NCBI GenBank assembly: GCA_903911825.1
Contig: CAIWFB010000099.1
Span: 1 to 50,272 of the forward strand
DNA length: 50,272 nucleotides
Direction of reading: 5' to 3'
Origin: an uncultured Verrucomicrobia subdivision 3 bacterium
GTDB taxonomy: Bacteria > Verrucomicrobiota > Verrucomicrobiia > Limisphaerales > UBA11358
Both the position numbers and the translations under genes were made by a program. This document shows positions 1 through 9,607 of this stretch, piece by piece. The notes beneath the pieces were generated by a model. It searched no databases. It saw only the letters and a list, made by a program, of their open reading frames with translations, and had not been told where the DNA came from. Every line of letters starts with the position of its first letter. The first letter of the stretch is position 1.

Positions 1-72
1 GCTGCGTTCCCCACCATCCGCTTCCCGCAGGATGCGAATCTTGTCTTCCGTTGTATACCGTTTGCCTTTCAT
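1..72 (-). CDS. IS3-family transposase OrfA, N-terminal fragment cut by window edge
   Basis: Reverse complement of 1-72 starts with ATG and translates MKGKRYTTEDKIRILREADGGERS, typical of an IS3-type OrfA N-terminus; continues beyond the window. Confidence 0.75.
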   Translation of the reverse strand, partial: MKGKRYTTEDKIRILREADGGERS

Positions 73-145
73 GGTCTGGTCCTTTCTTGGTCGACCCAGA
101 CTAACAAATTACCTGGCCTGAAAAAGCGAAGTCACCTCACTCCGG

Positions 146-904
146 TTAAAGTAAGAGTTTCAACGTCTGCTCGTCGTTCAAAGTGCCCAGTAAATACAAC
201 TTACCATCTTTGACCCAACTGGCCGTGATCATGCCGTTGACGCTGGCAATCTCTGGATGTTCCCCTTTTGGTAAGTTGTGAACGGACGCTTGATCGACGA
301 CGAACAGCCAAAGATTATTTCCGGAATTGGCGGCAGCTTCGCCGGTGCGAAAACAAATCAGGGCCACTTTTGTCTTGTGCCACGCCGCCACCGCACAGCC
401 AGTAAGAGTGCTTTTTTGCAATCCTGCTGGTAACGTAAAATTAGCCGGAGCTTGGTTGGCGGCAAGGTAATCACGGATTTGGTGGAGGTCATTGGTCGCC
501 AGCGTCATGTCGTAACCCCACATGGCTGTGGTGGCCATTTGCGACCGATAAATCGTCAAGGTGTCATTGCGTTTGAACGCGCCAAACCACGTTGCCCCCA
601 ATAGTCCCAATATCAACAGCAGCGCCAACACTGGTAAAGGTTTAAGGTCGCGTTGCAATAATGAGGGAGCCTTTTGATTGACCGCGTGCTCAGAAATGAT
701 CTGTTCTTTAAGACCAGCGGGAGGAACGATTTGACGAAATTTTTCACTCAGCACGAACTGTCGGGCGCAATGCATTTCCAGCCAGCCAGCCAGGTCAGAA
801 TCGTTTTTGGCGACCGCCAACGCTTCCGCTATCTGCGGATCAGCGGCGTCGGCCGTGCCGTGCCGGTAGGTAATCAAAATCTCTTTGGCTTCGTCTCGAT
901 TCAC
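146..904 (-). CDS. Putative anti-sigma factor / membrane-anchored regulator of the adjacent ECF sigma factor
   Basis: GTG start overlaps the stop of the upstream sigma gene by 4 bp; cytoplasmic N-terminus, one TM segment (PLPVLALLLILGLLGATWFGAF), extracytoplasmic C-terminus. Confidence 0.6.
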   Translation of the reverse strand: MNRDEAKEILITYRHGTADAADPQIAEALAVAKNDSDLAGWLEMHCARQFVLSEKFRQIVPPAGLKEQIISEHAVNQKAPSLLQRDLKPLPVLALLLILGLLGATWFGAFKRNDTLTIYRSQMATTAMWGYDMTLATNDLHQIRDYLAANQAPANFTLPAGLQKSTLTGCAVAAWHKTKVALICFRTGEAAANSGNNLWLFVVDQASVHNLPKGEHPEIASVNGMITASWVKDGKLYLLGTLNDEQTLKLLL

Positions 905-1422
905 AAATTTTTAGACTTGGGGTTTGCCGATTTATTGCCGGTCAGGATTTGGTGCAGCCGATCCAGCCCGCGAGCGAGCCGTGATTTGACCGTGCCCAAC
1001 GGCACTTCTAGTATCTCCGCAATTTCGGCATACGAATAATCCTGCAAATAAAATAAGGCCACTGGCGCTTGAAATAATTCATCCAATTTACTTAACGCCG
1101 CCAGCAACTGGGCGGTATCCAGCTGATTCACCGAAACCGGCGCGGTCGTGGGTAACTCAGCCTCTGCATTTTCTAATTCGACCTGCGGAAAGCGCGTTTC
1201 CTTCCGGCGCGAATTTAAAAACTCTCGGTGCAGCGTGGTGAATAGCCAAGATTTCACTCTGCTCGCCTCGCGGAGTTGATGCCCTTTATTTGCCCAGACA
1301 CAGAACGTTTCCTGCACCAAATCGCACGAAGCCGCCTCATCGCGCGTCAAACTGAACGCGAATTGGTAAAGTGGCGCGTAAAAATCGGCCACTAATTTTT
1401 CAAAGTTAAGGCTAACAGCCAT
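901..1422 (-). CDS. RNA polymerase sigma factor, sigma-70 family, ECF-type
   Basis: Region 2 (YAPLYQFAFSLTRDEAASCDLVQETFCVWANK) and region 4 (LFYLQDYSYAEIAEILEVPLGTVKSRLARGLDRLHQIL); ATG at 1422 preferred over the longer GTG start at 1503. Confidence 0.9.
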   Translation of the reverse strand: MAVSLNFEKLVADFYAPLYQFAFSLTRDEAASCDLVQETFCVWANKGHQLREASRVKSWLFTTLHREFLNSRRKETRFPQVELENAEAELPTTAPVSVNQLDTAQLLAALSKLDELFQAPVALFYLQDYSYAEIAEILEVPLGTVKSRLARGLDRLHQILTGNKSANPKSKNL

Positions 1423-1535
1423 AATGCGGCATCGATAGTAAGAGGTAGCTGCGCGCAGATTGTTCCCGGAAATATTCACCGGACAATGATTTATTTTTTT
1501 CACGGGATGCTCAGGTCATTATTCTGAAGAAAAAA

Positions 1536-1569
1536 TTCCGTGTCCATCCGCGCCCATCCGTGGTAAAAA
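1536..1569. repeat. Short iterated ATCCGYGYCC motif (TCCGTGTCCATCCGCGCCCATCCGTGG)
   Basis: Three consecutive ~10 bp iterations TCCGTGTCC/ATCCGCGCCC/ATCCGTGGT just upstream of the deaminase gene. Confidence 0.55.
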
Positions 1570-1592
1570 TTTCCATGATGAAGGAGCAATTT

Positions 1593-2045
1593 ATGCGAGC
1601 TGCCATCCGGCTCTCGCTTTCTAAGATGCGGGCGAATTGTGGTGGGCCGTTTGGTGCCGTCGTCGTGCGCAAAGGCAAAATCGTCGGGCGCGGGTGGAAT
1701 CAAGTCACTTCCAGTAATGACCCTACGGCGCACGCTGAAGTCACTGCCATCCGCGATGCGTGCAAAAAGCTGAAGACTTTTCAACTGGACGACTGCGAGC
1801 TTTACACGAGTTGCGAGCCGTGCCCGATGTGTCTCTCGGCGATTTACTGGGCGCGATTCCAAAAAGTCTATTATGCCAACACCCGTAAAGACGCCGCGCG
1901 CATCCAGTTTGATGACGACTTGATTTACCGAGAAGTTGCCAAGCCCATCGGCAAACGGCTTATTCCCATGAAACAACTGCTTCGGCCGGCTGCGTTGAAG
2001 GTCTTCGCGGAATGGAAAGTTAAGACCGACAAAGTTCGTTACTGA
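1593..2045 (+). CDS. Nucleoside/guanine deaminase (CDA superfamily)
   Basis: HAEVTAIRDA and CEPCPMCLSAIYWARFQKVYYA zinc motifs; AAGGAG at 1581-1586 supports ATG at 1593, in frame with ORF 1560..2045. Confidence 0.88.
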   Translation: MRAAIRLSLSKMRANCGGPFGAVVVRKGKIVGRGWNQVTSSNDPTAHAEVTAIRDACKKLKTFQLDDCELYTSCEPCPMCLSAIYWARFQKVYYANTRKDAARIQFDDDLIYREVAKPIGKRLIPMKQLLRPAALKVFAEWKVKTDKVRY

Positions 2046-2192
2046 ATTGCCAGGTCAGTTTGATCACGAGCAGAGATTATCTGAACAAGTAGGTTCAAAA
2101 AAACGCCTCGCCTCTCCCCCGTATTGGGGGATTGTCTGGCAGGAATCTTCCTTCCAAGCTGTTTTTCGCTGCGTAATCCGTGGCGGAGAAAC

Positions 2193-2411
2193 ATGGTGCG
2201 CACTGTAAGCTCTTATGGATTTTCGCTGGTCGGCCAAAAGCTGACGGCGCGCACCGACTTTTTGGAATTAACGGATGACAGGGGGCGCGCATTAGCGCTG
2301 GACTCGCAGATGTGCCGGTTGAGTAGGCGGAATTCGGCGGTGACGCTGGACTTGCAAGCGCTCCTTCAACAAAACAGAGAAGGCAGCAAAGTAATTCTCG
2401 ATTTGCCATGA
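2193..2411 (+). CDS. Possible small hypothetical protein, coupled to the fucosidase gene
   Basis: 72-codon ATG ORF whose stop overlaps the fucosidase start (ATGA); no recognised family; ORFs also exist on the opposite strand. Confidence 0.25.
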   Translation: MVRTVSSYGFSLVGQKLTARTDFLELTDDRGRALALDSQMCRLSRRNSAVTLDLQALLQQNREGSKVILDLP

Positions 2412-3877
2412 AAATAAAATTCCTTCTCCTCGCTAGTTTGTTCTTCCGGGCTATCACCAGTTCGGCAGTCGAGCCGCCGCAACCTTACGGCCCGCTGCCC
2501 TCGGAACGCCAGTTGGCGTGGCATCAATTGGAATTTTACGGCTTCATCCATTTCACCGTGAACACATTTACGGACAAGGAATGGGGCTACGGCGACGAAG
2601 CAGAATCCGTTTTCAATCCCACCGATTTTAGTGCCGAGCAGATTGTGCAAGCCGCGAAAGCCGGCGGTTTGAAGGGCTTGATCGTGACCGCCAAACATCA
2701 CGATGGCTTTTGTTTGTGGCCTTCGCAGTTCACGGAACATTCCGTAAAAAAATCACCTTGGAAAAACGGGCAGGGAGATTTTGTGCGCGAGATGGCCGAT
2801 GCCTGCCACGCGGCTGGTTTGAAGTTCGGCGTTTATCTTTCACCATGGGATCGCAATAGCGCCGTTTACGGCCAGCCGGAATACATCACCTATTACCGCA
2901 ACCAACTGCGTGAACTGCTTACCAAATATGGCCCGATCAGCGAAGTGTGGTTTGACGGCGCGAATGGCGGAGATGGTTTCTATGCTGGGGCGAGAGAAAC
3001 GCGCAACATTGACCGAAAAACTTACTATGACTGGCCAAATACTTGGGCGCTGGTTCGCGAGTTGCAGCCGGGCGCGATGATGTTCAGTGACGGTGGTCCG
3101 GATGTGCGCTGGGTCGGGAATGAGCGTGGCGTGGCGGGTGAAACCTGTTGGGCGACACTGAACCGGGCGGAGTTTTCGCCTGGTGAAGCGGATTCAAAAA
3201 GGCTGAACGGCGGCGACCGGCCGGGCACCGATTGGATTCCCGCTGAATGCGATGTCTCGATTCGCCCCGGTTGGTTTTACCACGCACGGGAAGATGCCAA
3301 AGTTAAAACGCCTGATCAGTTGCTCGATTTATATTTCAAATCCGTCGGGCGCGGTGCGTCGTTTTTACTGAATCTTCCCCCCGACCGTCGCGGGCGCATC
3401 GCTGATCCAGACGTGAAATCGCTTGCGGAATTTCGTCGTCGGCTGGACGCCATCTTTGCCAAAAATCTGGCGACCAGTGCCAAAGTCACTGCCAGCAATG
3501 TGCGCGGTAATGACCGGAAGTTTGCCGCCAAAAATGTGCTAGCCGGGGCTGGTAAAAAATATTGGAGCACGGACGACGCGGTGAAAACGCCTGAGTTGAT
3601 TCTCGATTTAGGTAAACCGAAGACTTTCAACGTCGTCAGCCTTCGGGAATTTCTGCCGCTCGGCCAGCGCATCGAAGCGTTCGCGCTCGACCAATGGCAG
3701 GACGGCCAATGGGTGCAATTTGCCGGCGGCACGAGCATCGGCAGTCACCGTTTGTGGCGCGGCGATTACGTGACCACCGGGAAAGTTCGCCTGCGCATCA
3801 CGCAAGCGGCCGCGTGTCCGGCCTTGGCGGAGGTGGGCTTGTATGCCGAACCGGTCGTCAAAAAAGAAAAACTTTGA
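2408..3877 (+). CDS. Alpha-L-fucosidase, GH29 family
   Basis: Signal peptide; LAWHQLEFYGFIHFTVNTFTDKEWGYGDE, GLIVTAKHHDGFCLWPS, EVWFDGANG (nucleophile motif); C-terminal domain resembling a discoidin module. Confidence 0.92.
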   Translation: MKIKFLLLASLFFRAITSSAVEPPQPYGPLPSERQLAWHQLEFYGFIHFTVNTFTDKEWGYGDEAESVFNPTDFSAEQIVQAAKAGGLKGLIVTAKHHDGFCLWPSQFTEHSVKKSPWKNGQGDFVREMADACHAAGLKFGVYLSPWDRNSAVYGQPEYITYYRNQLRELLTKYGPISEVWFDGANGGDGFYAGARETRNIDRKTYYDWPNTWALVRELQPGAMMFSDGGPDVRWVGNERGVAGETCWATLNRAEFSPGEADSKRLNGGDRPGTDWIPAECDVSIRPGWFYHAREDAKVKTPDQLLDLYFKSVGRGASFLLNLPPDRRGRIADPDVKSLAEFRRRLDAIFAKNLATSAKVTASNVRGNDRKFAAKNVLAGAGKKYWSTDDAVKTPELILDLGKPKTFNVVSLREFLPLGQRIEAFALDQWQDGQWVQFAGGTSIGSHRLWRGDYVTTGKVRLRITQAAACPALAEVGLYAEPVVKKEKL

Positions 3878-3887
3878 TCCATCGAAG

Positions 3888-6800
3888 ATGAAAGCCAGCC
3901 AACTCGCTGAATTGTTAAACGGTTTCCAGCCTGCTCCAAACTCCAAGCAGGCTGCCGCCGTGCAAAAGGCATTGTTTCTTGCGCGCCAACTCCAGGAGCG
4001 CGCAACGGAATTGCAAAGCGCGCCGGAGAAACGCCAGCAAGCGGAGCTCGACCGGATGCTCCAGACGCCTGCTGACAAGGCGACGCTCGCGCAGATGACA
4101 GATCAGGCGTTTCGCACGAACGATCCCGCACGGGCCGTCGAACATCTCACGCACATTCTCGATGTGCAAGGCGTGCCACGTTTTTTCGGGCCGGTCGATC
4201 GCACGTTGATGAAGGGCTTTCAATCGTTCGGGAGCTATCTCCCTGGCGTGGCGTTGCCGCTGGTCAAAGAGCACATGCAGAAAGAGACCGCCAACGTCAT
4301 TCTGCCCGGCGAAAAAGAATTGCTCGTGAAACATCTGTCCGAGCGCACCACCGAGGGCGTGCGCATGAATGTGAATTTTCTCGGCGAAACGATTTTGAGC
4401 GAAGCAGAAGCCGAGAAACGTTTGCAGCAATATTTGCAAGGCTTGCAATGGCCGGAAACGGAAGTCGTCTCCATCAAGATCTCCACGCTGTATTCCCAGA
4501 TTTCACCACTAGCTCGGGAACATACCGTAGCCGTTTTGTGCGACCGCTTGGAGTGGTTGTTTCTCACGGCAGACCGCGCAAAGTTCACGCGGCCCAGCGG
4601 TGAAGTAGTGCCGAAGTTTGTCTATCTGGACATGGAGGAATATCGCGATAAGGAACTGACCGCCGAGACTTTCATGCGCACGCTGAATCGCCCGGGCTTG
4701 ACGCATGTGCAGGCGGGCATTGCGTTGCAGGCTTACATTCCAGATTCGTTTGAGACCTTGCTGCTGATCCAAGCGTGGGTAAGGCAACGGGTCGCGGCTG
4801 GCGGTGGTCGGATCACAATCCGGCTCGTCAAGGGCGCGAACATGGAGAGTGAACGCGCGGAGTCGTCCGTGCGCGGTTGGCCGCAGGCGCCTTATCAAAC
4901 GAAGCGGGAGACCGACGCGAATTACAAGCGGATGGTCCACGAATTATTGAAGCCGGAAAATCTGGCGGCGATGAACGTTGGCATCGCGTCGCACAACTTG
5001 TTTGACCTCGCTTACGCGCTGGTGCTGACGCACGAGGGCAACGCATTAGATCGCGTGCAATTCGAGATGCTTGAAGGCATGGCGAATCACCAGCGCCGCG
5101 CGTTGTTCGAGCTGTCGCGCAATCTGTTACTCTACGCACCGGCTTGTAAAAAAGAGAACTTCATCAACGCCATCGGCTATCTCATCCGCCGTCTGGACGA
5201 AAACACAGGTCCTGAAAACTTTTTACGCCACGCGTTCAAGATCAAAGTTGGCACGCCGGAATGGCATAAATTGGAACAGAGTTTTCTGGCTTCGTTTGAT
5301 GCCGTGGCGGGCACCAGCACCAAGCCTCGCCGGACGCAGAACCGCCAGTTGCCGCCCGCTCAGGTCAACGTCGTCGCGCGCGGCTGGCAACATTTGGTCT
5401 GCGAGCCAGACACGGATTTTGCCTTGCCGCAAAACGGCGAGTGGGCGCAGAAAATCATCGCCAAGTGGCAGCCGCTATGCGGAGAACAGGCGACGCAAAT
5501 TCCGCTGGTGATTGGTGGAGAAGAAATTCTGGCAGGCCGGGCGGTGCGGGATTGTCTCGACCCCTCGCGACCCAGCGTTGTGGTTGGCAAGTATCGGCAG
5601 GCGAACGAAAATGACGTGCTTCGGGCGGTGGAAGTCGCCGCCGCCGATCTGGATGGTTGGCGAAAGCTGACGGCGGCGGTGCGTTCCGAGATCTTGGGCA
5701 AAGTGGCGCAAGAACTGCGCGTCGCGCGTGGCGATCTGATGGGGGCGGCGTTGGCTGACGGCGGTAAAACGTTGCCGGAATCCGATCCCGAAGTTTCTGA
5801 GGCGATTGATTTTCTGGAATTTTATCGCGACAACGCACGTTGGTGGGGTGAATTGCCCTTGCTCAAGGCGCGCGGCAAAGGCGTCGTCGTTGTTGTCTCG
5901 CCGTGGAATTTTCCCATCGCCATTCCGTGCGGTGGCGTGGCTGCAGCGCTCGCCGCTGGGAATACCGTCATTCTTAAACCCGCATCTGATACGGTGCTGG
6001 TAGCCTGGGAATTTTGTAAATGTTTCTGGCGCGCGGGCGTCTCGAAAAATGCTTTGCAATTCGTTCCCTGCGCCGGCGGCAAGGAAGGTCGCAAGCTGAT
6101 CAACCATCCAGCCGTCAGTTCCGTCATTCTCACCGGTGGCACCGAGACCGCTCTCACGATGCTGCGTGATAATCCGCGCCTGAATCTATTTGCGGAAACC
6201 GGTGGTAAAGATGCGACTATCGTCACCGCAGTTTCTGACCGCGATCAGGCCATCAAACACATTTTGCATTCCGCGTTCAGTCACGCGGGCCAGAAATGCA
6301 GCGCCACCTCGTTGCTGCTGTTGCAGGACGAAGTTTACGATGATCCGGCGTTTCGCCGCAGTTTGTGCGAGGCTGTCCGAAGTATGAAAGTCGGCTCCGC
6401 TTGGGAACTCGACACCAAGATAGGGCCGCTCATCCGTCCGCCCAATGGGGATTTGGAGACAGCTTTGAAAGTGTTGGAACCAGGCGAAGAATGGGCGCTG
6501 ATGCCACAGCCGATGGAAGGCAATCTGTGCCAGTGGACGCCCGGAATCAAATACGGTGTGCGGCCCGGCAGCTTCACGCATCTGACTGAATTTTTTGGTC
6601 CGGTGCTGGCGGTGATGCGTTTCACAACCTTGCGCGAAGCGGTCGCCTTGGTGAATCAAACGGGCTTCGGGCTGACCAGTGGACTCGAAAGTTTGGACGA
6701 ACGGGAATGGGATTATTGGAAGAAAAACATTCACGCCGGGAATCTCTACATCAACCGCGTGACCACCGGCGCGATCGTGCTGCGTCAGCCGTTCGGCGGC

Positions 6801-7526
6801 ATGGGTAAATCCGTTTTCGGCGCGGGCATGAAAGCCGGCGGGCCAAATTACGTTGCGCAGTTCATGGATTTTACCGATGTGCCGCTGGTGAAAGAACCGG
6901 GACGGCCAAACCTGGCAACGTTGGCCAGCATGTGTGATGGGCTGCTGTCGAAAAAACTACCGCAAGCCGAGCGGATCATCGCGGCGGCGTTGAGTTGTGA
7001 AATGGCGCAGCATCGTGAGTTTGGTCAGGAACACGATCATTTCATCCTCGTTGGCCAAGACAATGTGCGGCGTTATCTGCCGTTCAAGAACGTGAGGGTC
7101 CGGGTTTCTGCTGGGGATACGGCTTTTGAAATTTTCACCCGGGTCAGCGCCGCCCATGTGGCGGGCAGTCGGGTGACGGTGAGCGTGCCGACCGGATTGG
7201 TTTTGCCCTCAGTGAAACTGCTGGAAGAATTAACCGAGTCATGGGCGGGTGCGATTGAATTTGTGGAAGAGACCGACGAACAGCTTATTGCTGCCATTCG
7301 CGCGCAACAGACCGATCGCGTTCGCTACGCTTTGCCGGAACGTGTGCCGGTGCCGGTCTTGATCGCGGGCGGTGAAGCCGGCGGCTGCGTCATCAGCACG
7401 CCGGTTTCCGGTGAAGGGCGATTGGAGATGCTGTGGTATTTGCGCGAGCAAAGTATCAGCACCGACTACCATCGTTACGGCAACCTTGGTGTGCGGGCGG
7501 ATGAAAAGCGGGCGCCGGTTTGGTGA
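3888..7526 (+). CDS. putA: Bifunctional proline dehydrogenase / L-glutamate gamma-semialdehyde dehydrogenase (PutA type) with extra C-terminal domain
   Basis: N-terminal PRODH barrel (RLVKGANMESERAESSVRGWPQAPYQTKRETDANYKRM); ALDH core (VSPWNFPIAIPCGGVAAALAAGNTVILKPAS, FAETGGKDATIVTA, AFSHAGQKCSATS). ATG 3888 is an alternative to 3843, which overlaps the fucosidase. Confidence 0.92.
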   Translation: MKASQLAELLNGFQPAPNSKQAAAVQKALFLARQLQERATELQSAPEKRQQAELDRMLQTPADKATLAQMTDQAFRTNDPARAVEHLTHILDVQGVPRFFGPVDRTLMKGFQSFGSYLPGVALPLVKEHMQKETANVILPGEKELLVKHLSERTTEGVRMNVNFLGETILSEAEAEKRLQQYLQGLQWPETEVVSIKISTLYSQISPLAREHTVAVLCDRLEWLFLTADRAKFTRPSGEVVPKFVYLDMEEYRDKELTAETFMRTLNRPGLTHVQAGIALQAYIPDSFETLLLIQAWVRQRVAAGGGRITIRLVKGANMESERAESSVRGWPQAPYQTKRETDANYKRMVHELLKPENLAAMNVGIASHNLFDLAYALVLTHEGNALDRVQFEMLEGMANHQRRALFELSRNLLLYAPACKKENFINAIGYLIRRLDENTGPENFLRHAFKIKVGTPEWHKLEQSFLASFDAVAGTSTKPRRTQNRQLPPAQVNVVARGWQHLVCEPDTDFALPQNGEWAQKIIAKWQPLCGEQATQIPLVIGGEEILAGRAVRDCLDPSRPSVVVGKYRQANENDVLRAVEVAAADLDGWRKLTAAVRSEILGKVAQELRVARGDLMGAALADGGKTLPESDPEVSEAIDFLEFYRDNARWWGELPLLKARGKGVVVVVSPWNFPIAIPCGGVAAALAAGNTVILKPASDTVLVAWEFCKCFWRAGVSKNALQFVPCAGGKEGRKLINHPAVSSVILTGGTETALTMLRDNPRLNLFAETGGKDATIVTAVSDRDQAIKHILHSAFSHAGQKCSATSLLLLQDEVYDDPAFRRSLCEAVRSMKVGSAWELDTKIGPLIRPPNGDLETALKVLEPGEEWALMPQPMEGNLCQWTPGIKYGVRPGSFTHLTEFFGPVLAVMRFTTLREAVALVNQTGFGLTSGLESLDEREWDYWKKNIHAGNLYINRVTTGAIVLRQPFGGMGKSVFGAGMKAGGPNYVAQFMDFTDVPLVKEPGRPNLATLASMCDGLLSKKLPQAERIIAAALSCEMAQHREFGQEHDHFILVGQDNVRRYLPFKNVRVRVSAGDTAFEIFTRVSAAHVAGSRVTVSVPTGLVLPSVKLLEELTESWAGAIEFVEETDEQLIAAIRAQQTDRVRYALPERVPVPVLIAGGEAGGCVISTPVSGEGRLEMLWYLREQSISTDYHRYGNLGVRADEKRAPVW

Positions 7527-7538
7527 GCGAAAAATCTT

Positions 7539-8954
7539 ATGAAAAAAACTATTCTGCTATTTTCGGTTTGCTGTTTGGCACTGACCTCGTTCAGTGCGGA
7601 AACGAATGCGACGATTGGTTTTCCCAACGGGAAACAGCCTTGGAAACGGGCAGGGAACGAACAGCAATTCGCGGACTATCGGCAAGAGCTTAAAAAATTG
7701 ATGGAGTTGCCCGCAGAGCAATTGCGCGCTCATCCGGCAGCGGCCGATTTTCCCGGAGCGGTGCCCGCCGAAGCCGCGCGGATTGAACGGAGCATTTCTG
7801 TGGACACGTGGATTCCACGTTGGCATAGCACGGGACTTTACGCGGCACCCGGCGAACTGATTACGGTGACTATTCCTAGCAACGCGGTCGCCGCGAAGCT
7901 GCGCGTGCGGATCGGTTGCCACAAGGACATGCTGTGGGCGGAAAAAATTCCGTCCTGGAAACGCGTGCAGGAGATCACGCGCAGTTTTGCGATCACGGAA
8001 ACGGTGACGCGAGCCGCGAACGCCTTTGGCGGGCCTGTTTACATTGAGGTTCCCGCCGACTGCACCTTGGGCGAAGTGACTGTAAAGATTCAGCACGCCA
8101 TCGCCGCACCCATTTTTGAACTGGGTAAAACCGATTTGAAAACGTGGCGGGAGCAATTGCGAAACAGCCCGGCGCCTTGGGCGGAATTGGTCGGCAAAAA
8201 ACTGGCGATTTCATTGCCGTCCGCCAACGTCCGTCAACTGGATGATCCGGACGAAGTCGTGAAATTTTGGGATCGCGTCGTCGCCGCGGAAGATGAGCTT
8301 TCTGGGCAAACCAACCGCATCAGTCCGGAGCGCTTCGTGTTGGATCGGCAGATTTCCGCCGGTTACATGCACTCGGGTTATCCCATCATGGCGTGGCTGG
8401 ATCAGTCAGGCAAAGTGGCGAATCTTGATTCTCTCAAACAGGGGAACTGGGGTTTCTTCCATGAGTTGGGTCATAACCATCAGCGCCCGGACTGGACGCC
8501 AGCCGGCACCGGCGAAGTCACTTGCAATATTTTTTCGATGTATTGTTTTGAAACCGTCTGTCAATTGCCACGCAACGGACACAACGCCATCAGCGCGCGC
8601 AATCGGGAGACTAAATTAAAAGTCTTTTATGCTGACACCTCCAAGTCTTGGACGAGCGAGCCGTTTCTCGCGCTGATCTTTTACGAGCAACTTGTAGAAG
8701 GCTTCGGCTGGGAACCTTTCCGAAAAGTCTTCGCGGAATTCCGTGATTTGCCGAAAGGGGAGCGCCCAAAAACTGACGCGGAAAAATTAGATCAATGGCT
8801 GGTGCGCTTCTCGAAAGCCAGCGGCAAAAATCTCACGCCGTTTTTTGCGGCGTGGCGCATACCGGTTTCCGCTTCCGCAGTGAGTGCGGTAAAAGATTTG
8901 CCAGCTTGGTTGCCCGAGCCGGATTATCCCAAACGGTATCAAGCCTCAAATTGA
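7539..8954 (+). CDS. M60-family (enhancin-like) metallopeptidase, secreted
   Basis: Signal peptide; WGFFHELGHNHQRPDWTPAGTGEVTCNIFSMY matches HExxH-x(8-28)-E of Peptidase_M60. Confidence 0.85.
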   Translation: MKKTILLFSVCCLALTSFSAETNATIGFPNGKQPWKRAGNEQQFADYRQELKKLMELPAEQLRAHPAAADFPGAVPAEAARIERSISVDTWIPRWHSTGLYAAPGELITVTIPSNAVAAKLRVRIGCHKDMLWAEKIPSWKRVQEITRSFAITETVTRAANAFGGPVYIEVPADCTLGEVTVKIQHAIAAPIFELGKTDLKTWREQLRNSPAPWAELVGKKLAISLPSANVRQLDDPDEVVKFWDRVVAAEDELSGQTNRISPERFVLDRQISAGYMHSGYPIMAWLDQSGKVANLDSLKQGNWGFFHELGHNHQRPDWTPAGTGEVTCNIFSMYCFETVCQLPRNGHNAISARNRETKLKVFYADTSKSWTSEPFLALIFYEQLVEGFGWEPFRKVFAEFRDLPKGERPKTDAEKLDQWLVRFSKASGKNLTPFFAAWRIPVSASAVSAVKDLPAWLPEPDYPKRYQASN

Positions 8955-8965
8955 CCACTAGCCAC

Positions 8966-9607
8966 ATGCAATATTGGCTCGAACATTTTGCTGTCAGCAT
9001 CGCGGCGATCACCGGCGTGCTGGCGGCGCGCGGCAAGCAGGTGGATTTGTTTGGCGTGCTGGTGCTGGCGTTGGTGACGTCGTTTGGCGGCGGCACGATT
9101 CGTGATGTGTTGCTGGGTAGTCTGCCGGTATTTTGGGTGACGGATCAGACGTTTGTAGTGAACGCTATCATCACGGCAGTGGTTATTTTCTACCTGGTTC
9201 GTTTTCACGAATTGCCGATTGAAGTGCTAATGGTGGCGGATGCGTTTGCGCTGGCACTGTTCACGATGATCGGCACACGTAAAGGCTTGGTGTTTCCTGT
9301 CGCGCCGTCGATCGCGGTGATGATGGGCGTCACGACGGGCGTGGCGGGCGGCATCCTGCGGGATTTGCTCATTGGCCAGATACCGCTGGTGTTTCGGCGG
9401 GAAATTTTCCTCTACGCCACGGCGGCATTCGGTGGCTCGCTCACGTTTGTGTTACTACATGAATATTCCACCAGCGGAAAAACCATCGCCCTCATCAGTT
9501 TTCTGGTGACGTTGTTGCTGCGCTTGGTCGGTATCAAATGGCGCATTCAATTGCCGATGTTTCGCCCCAAAGTAACCCTGCCCGAAAATCTGAAGGAAAA
9601 TGGCTGA
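8966..9607 (+). CDS. Trimeric intracellular cation channel-like (TRIC / UPF0126) membrane protein
   Basis: VTSFGGGTIRDVLLGS and VTTGVAGGILRDLLIGQIPLVF repeats; ATG 8966 is the likely start, the longer ORF overlaps the peptidase. Confidence 0.88.
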   Translation: MQYWLEHFAVSIAAITGVLAARGKQVDLFGVLVLALVTSFGGGTIRDVLLGSLPVFWVTDQTFVVNAIITAVVIFYLVRFHELPIEVLMVADAFALALFTMIGTRKGLVFPVAPSIAVMMGVTTGVAGGILRDLLIGQIPLVFRREIFLYATAAFGGSLTFVLLHEYSTSGKTIALISFLVTLLLRLVGIKWRIQLPMFRPKVTLPENLKENG

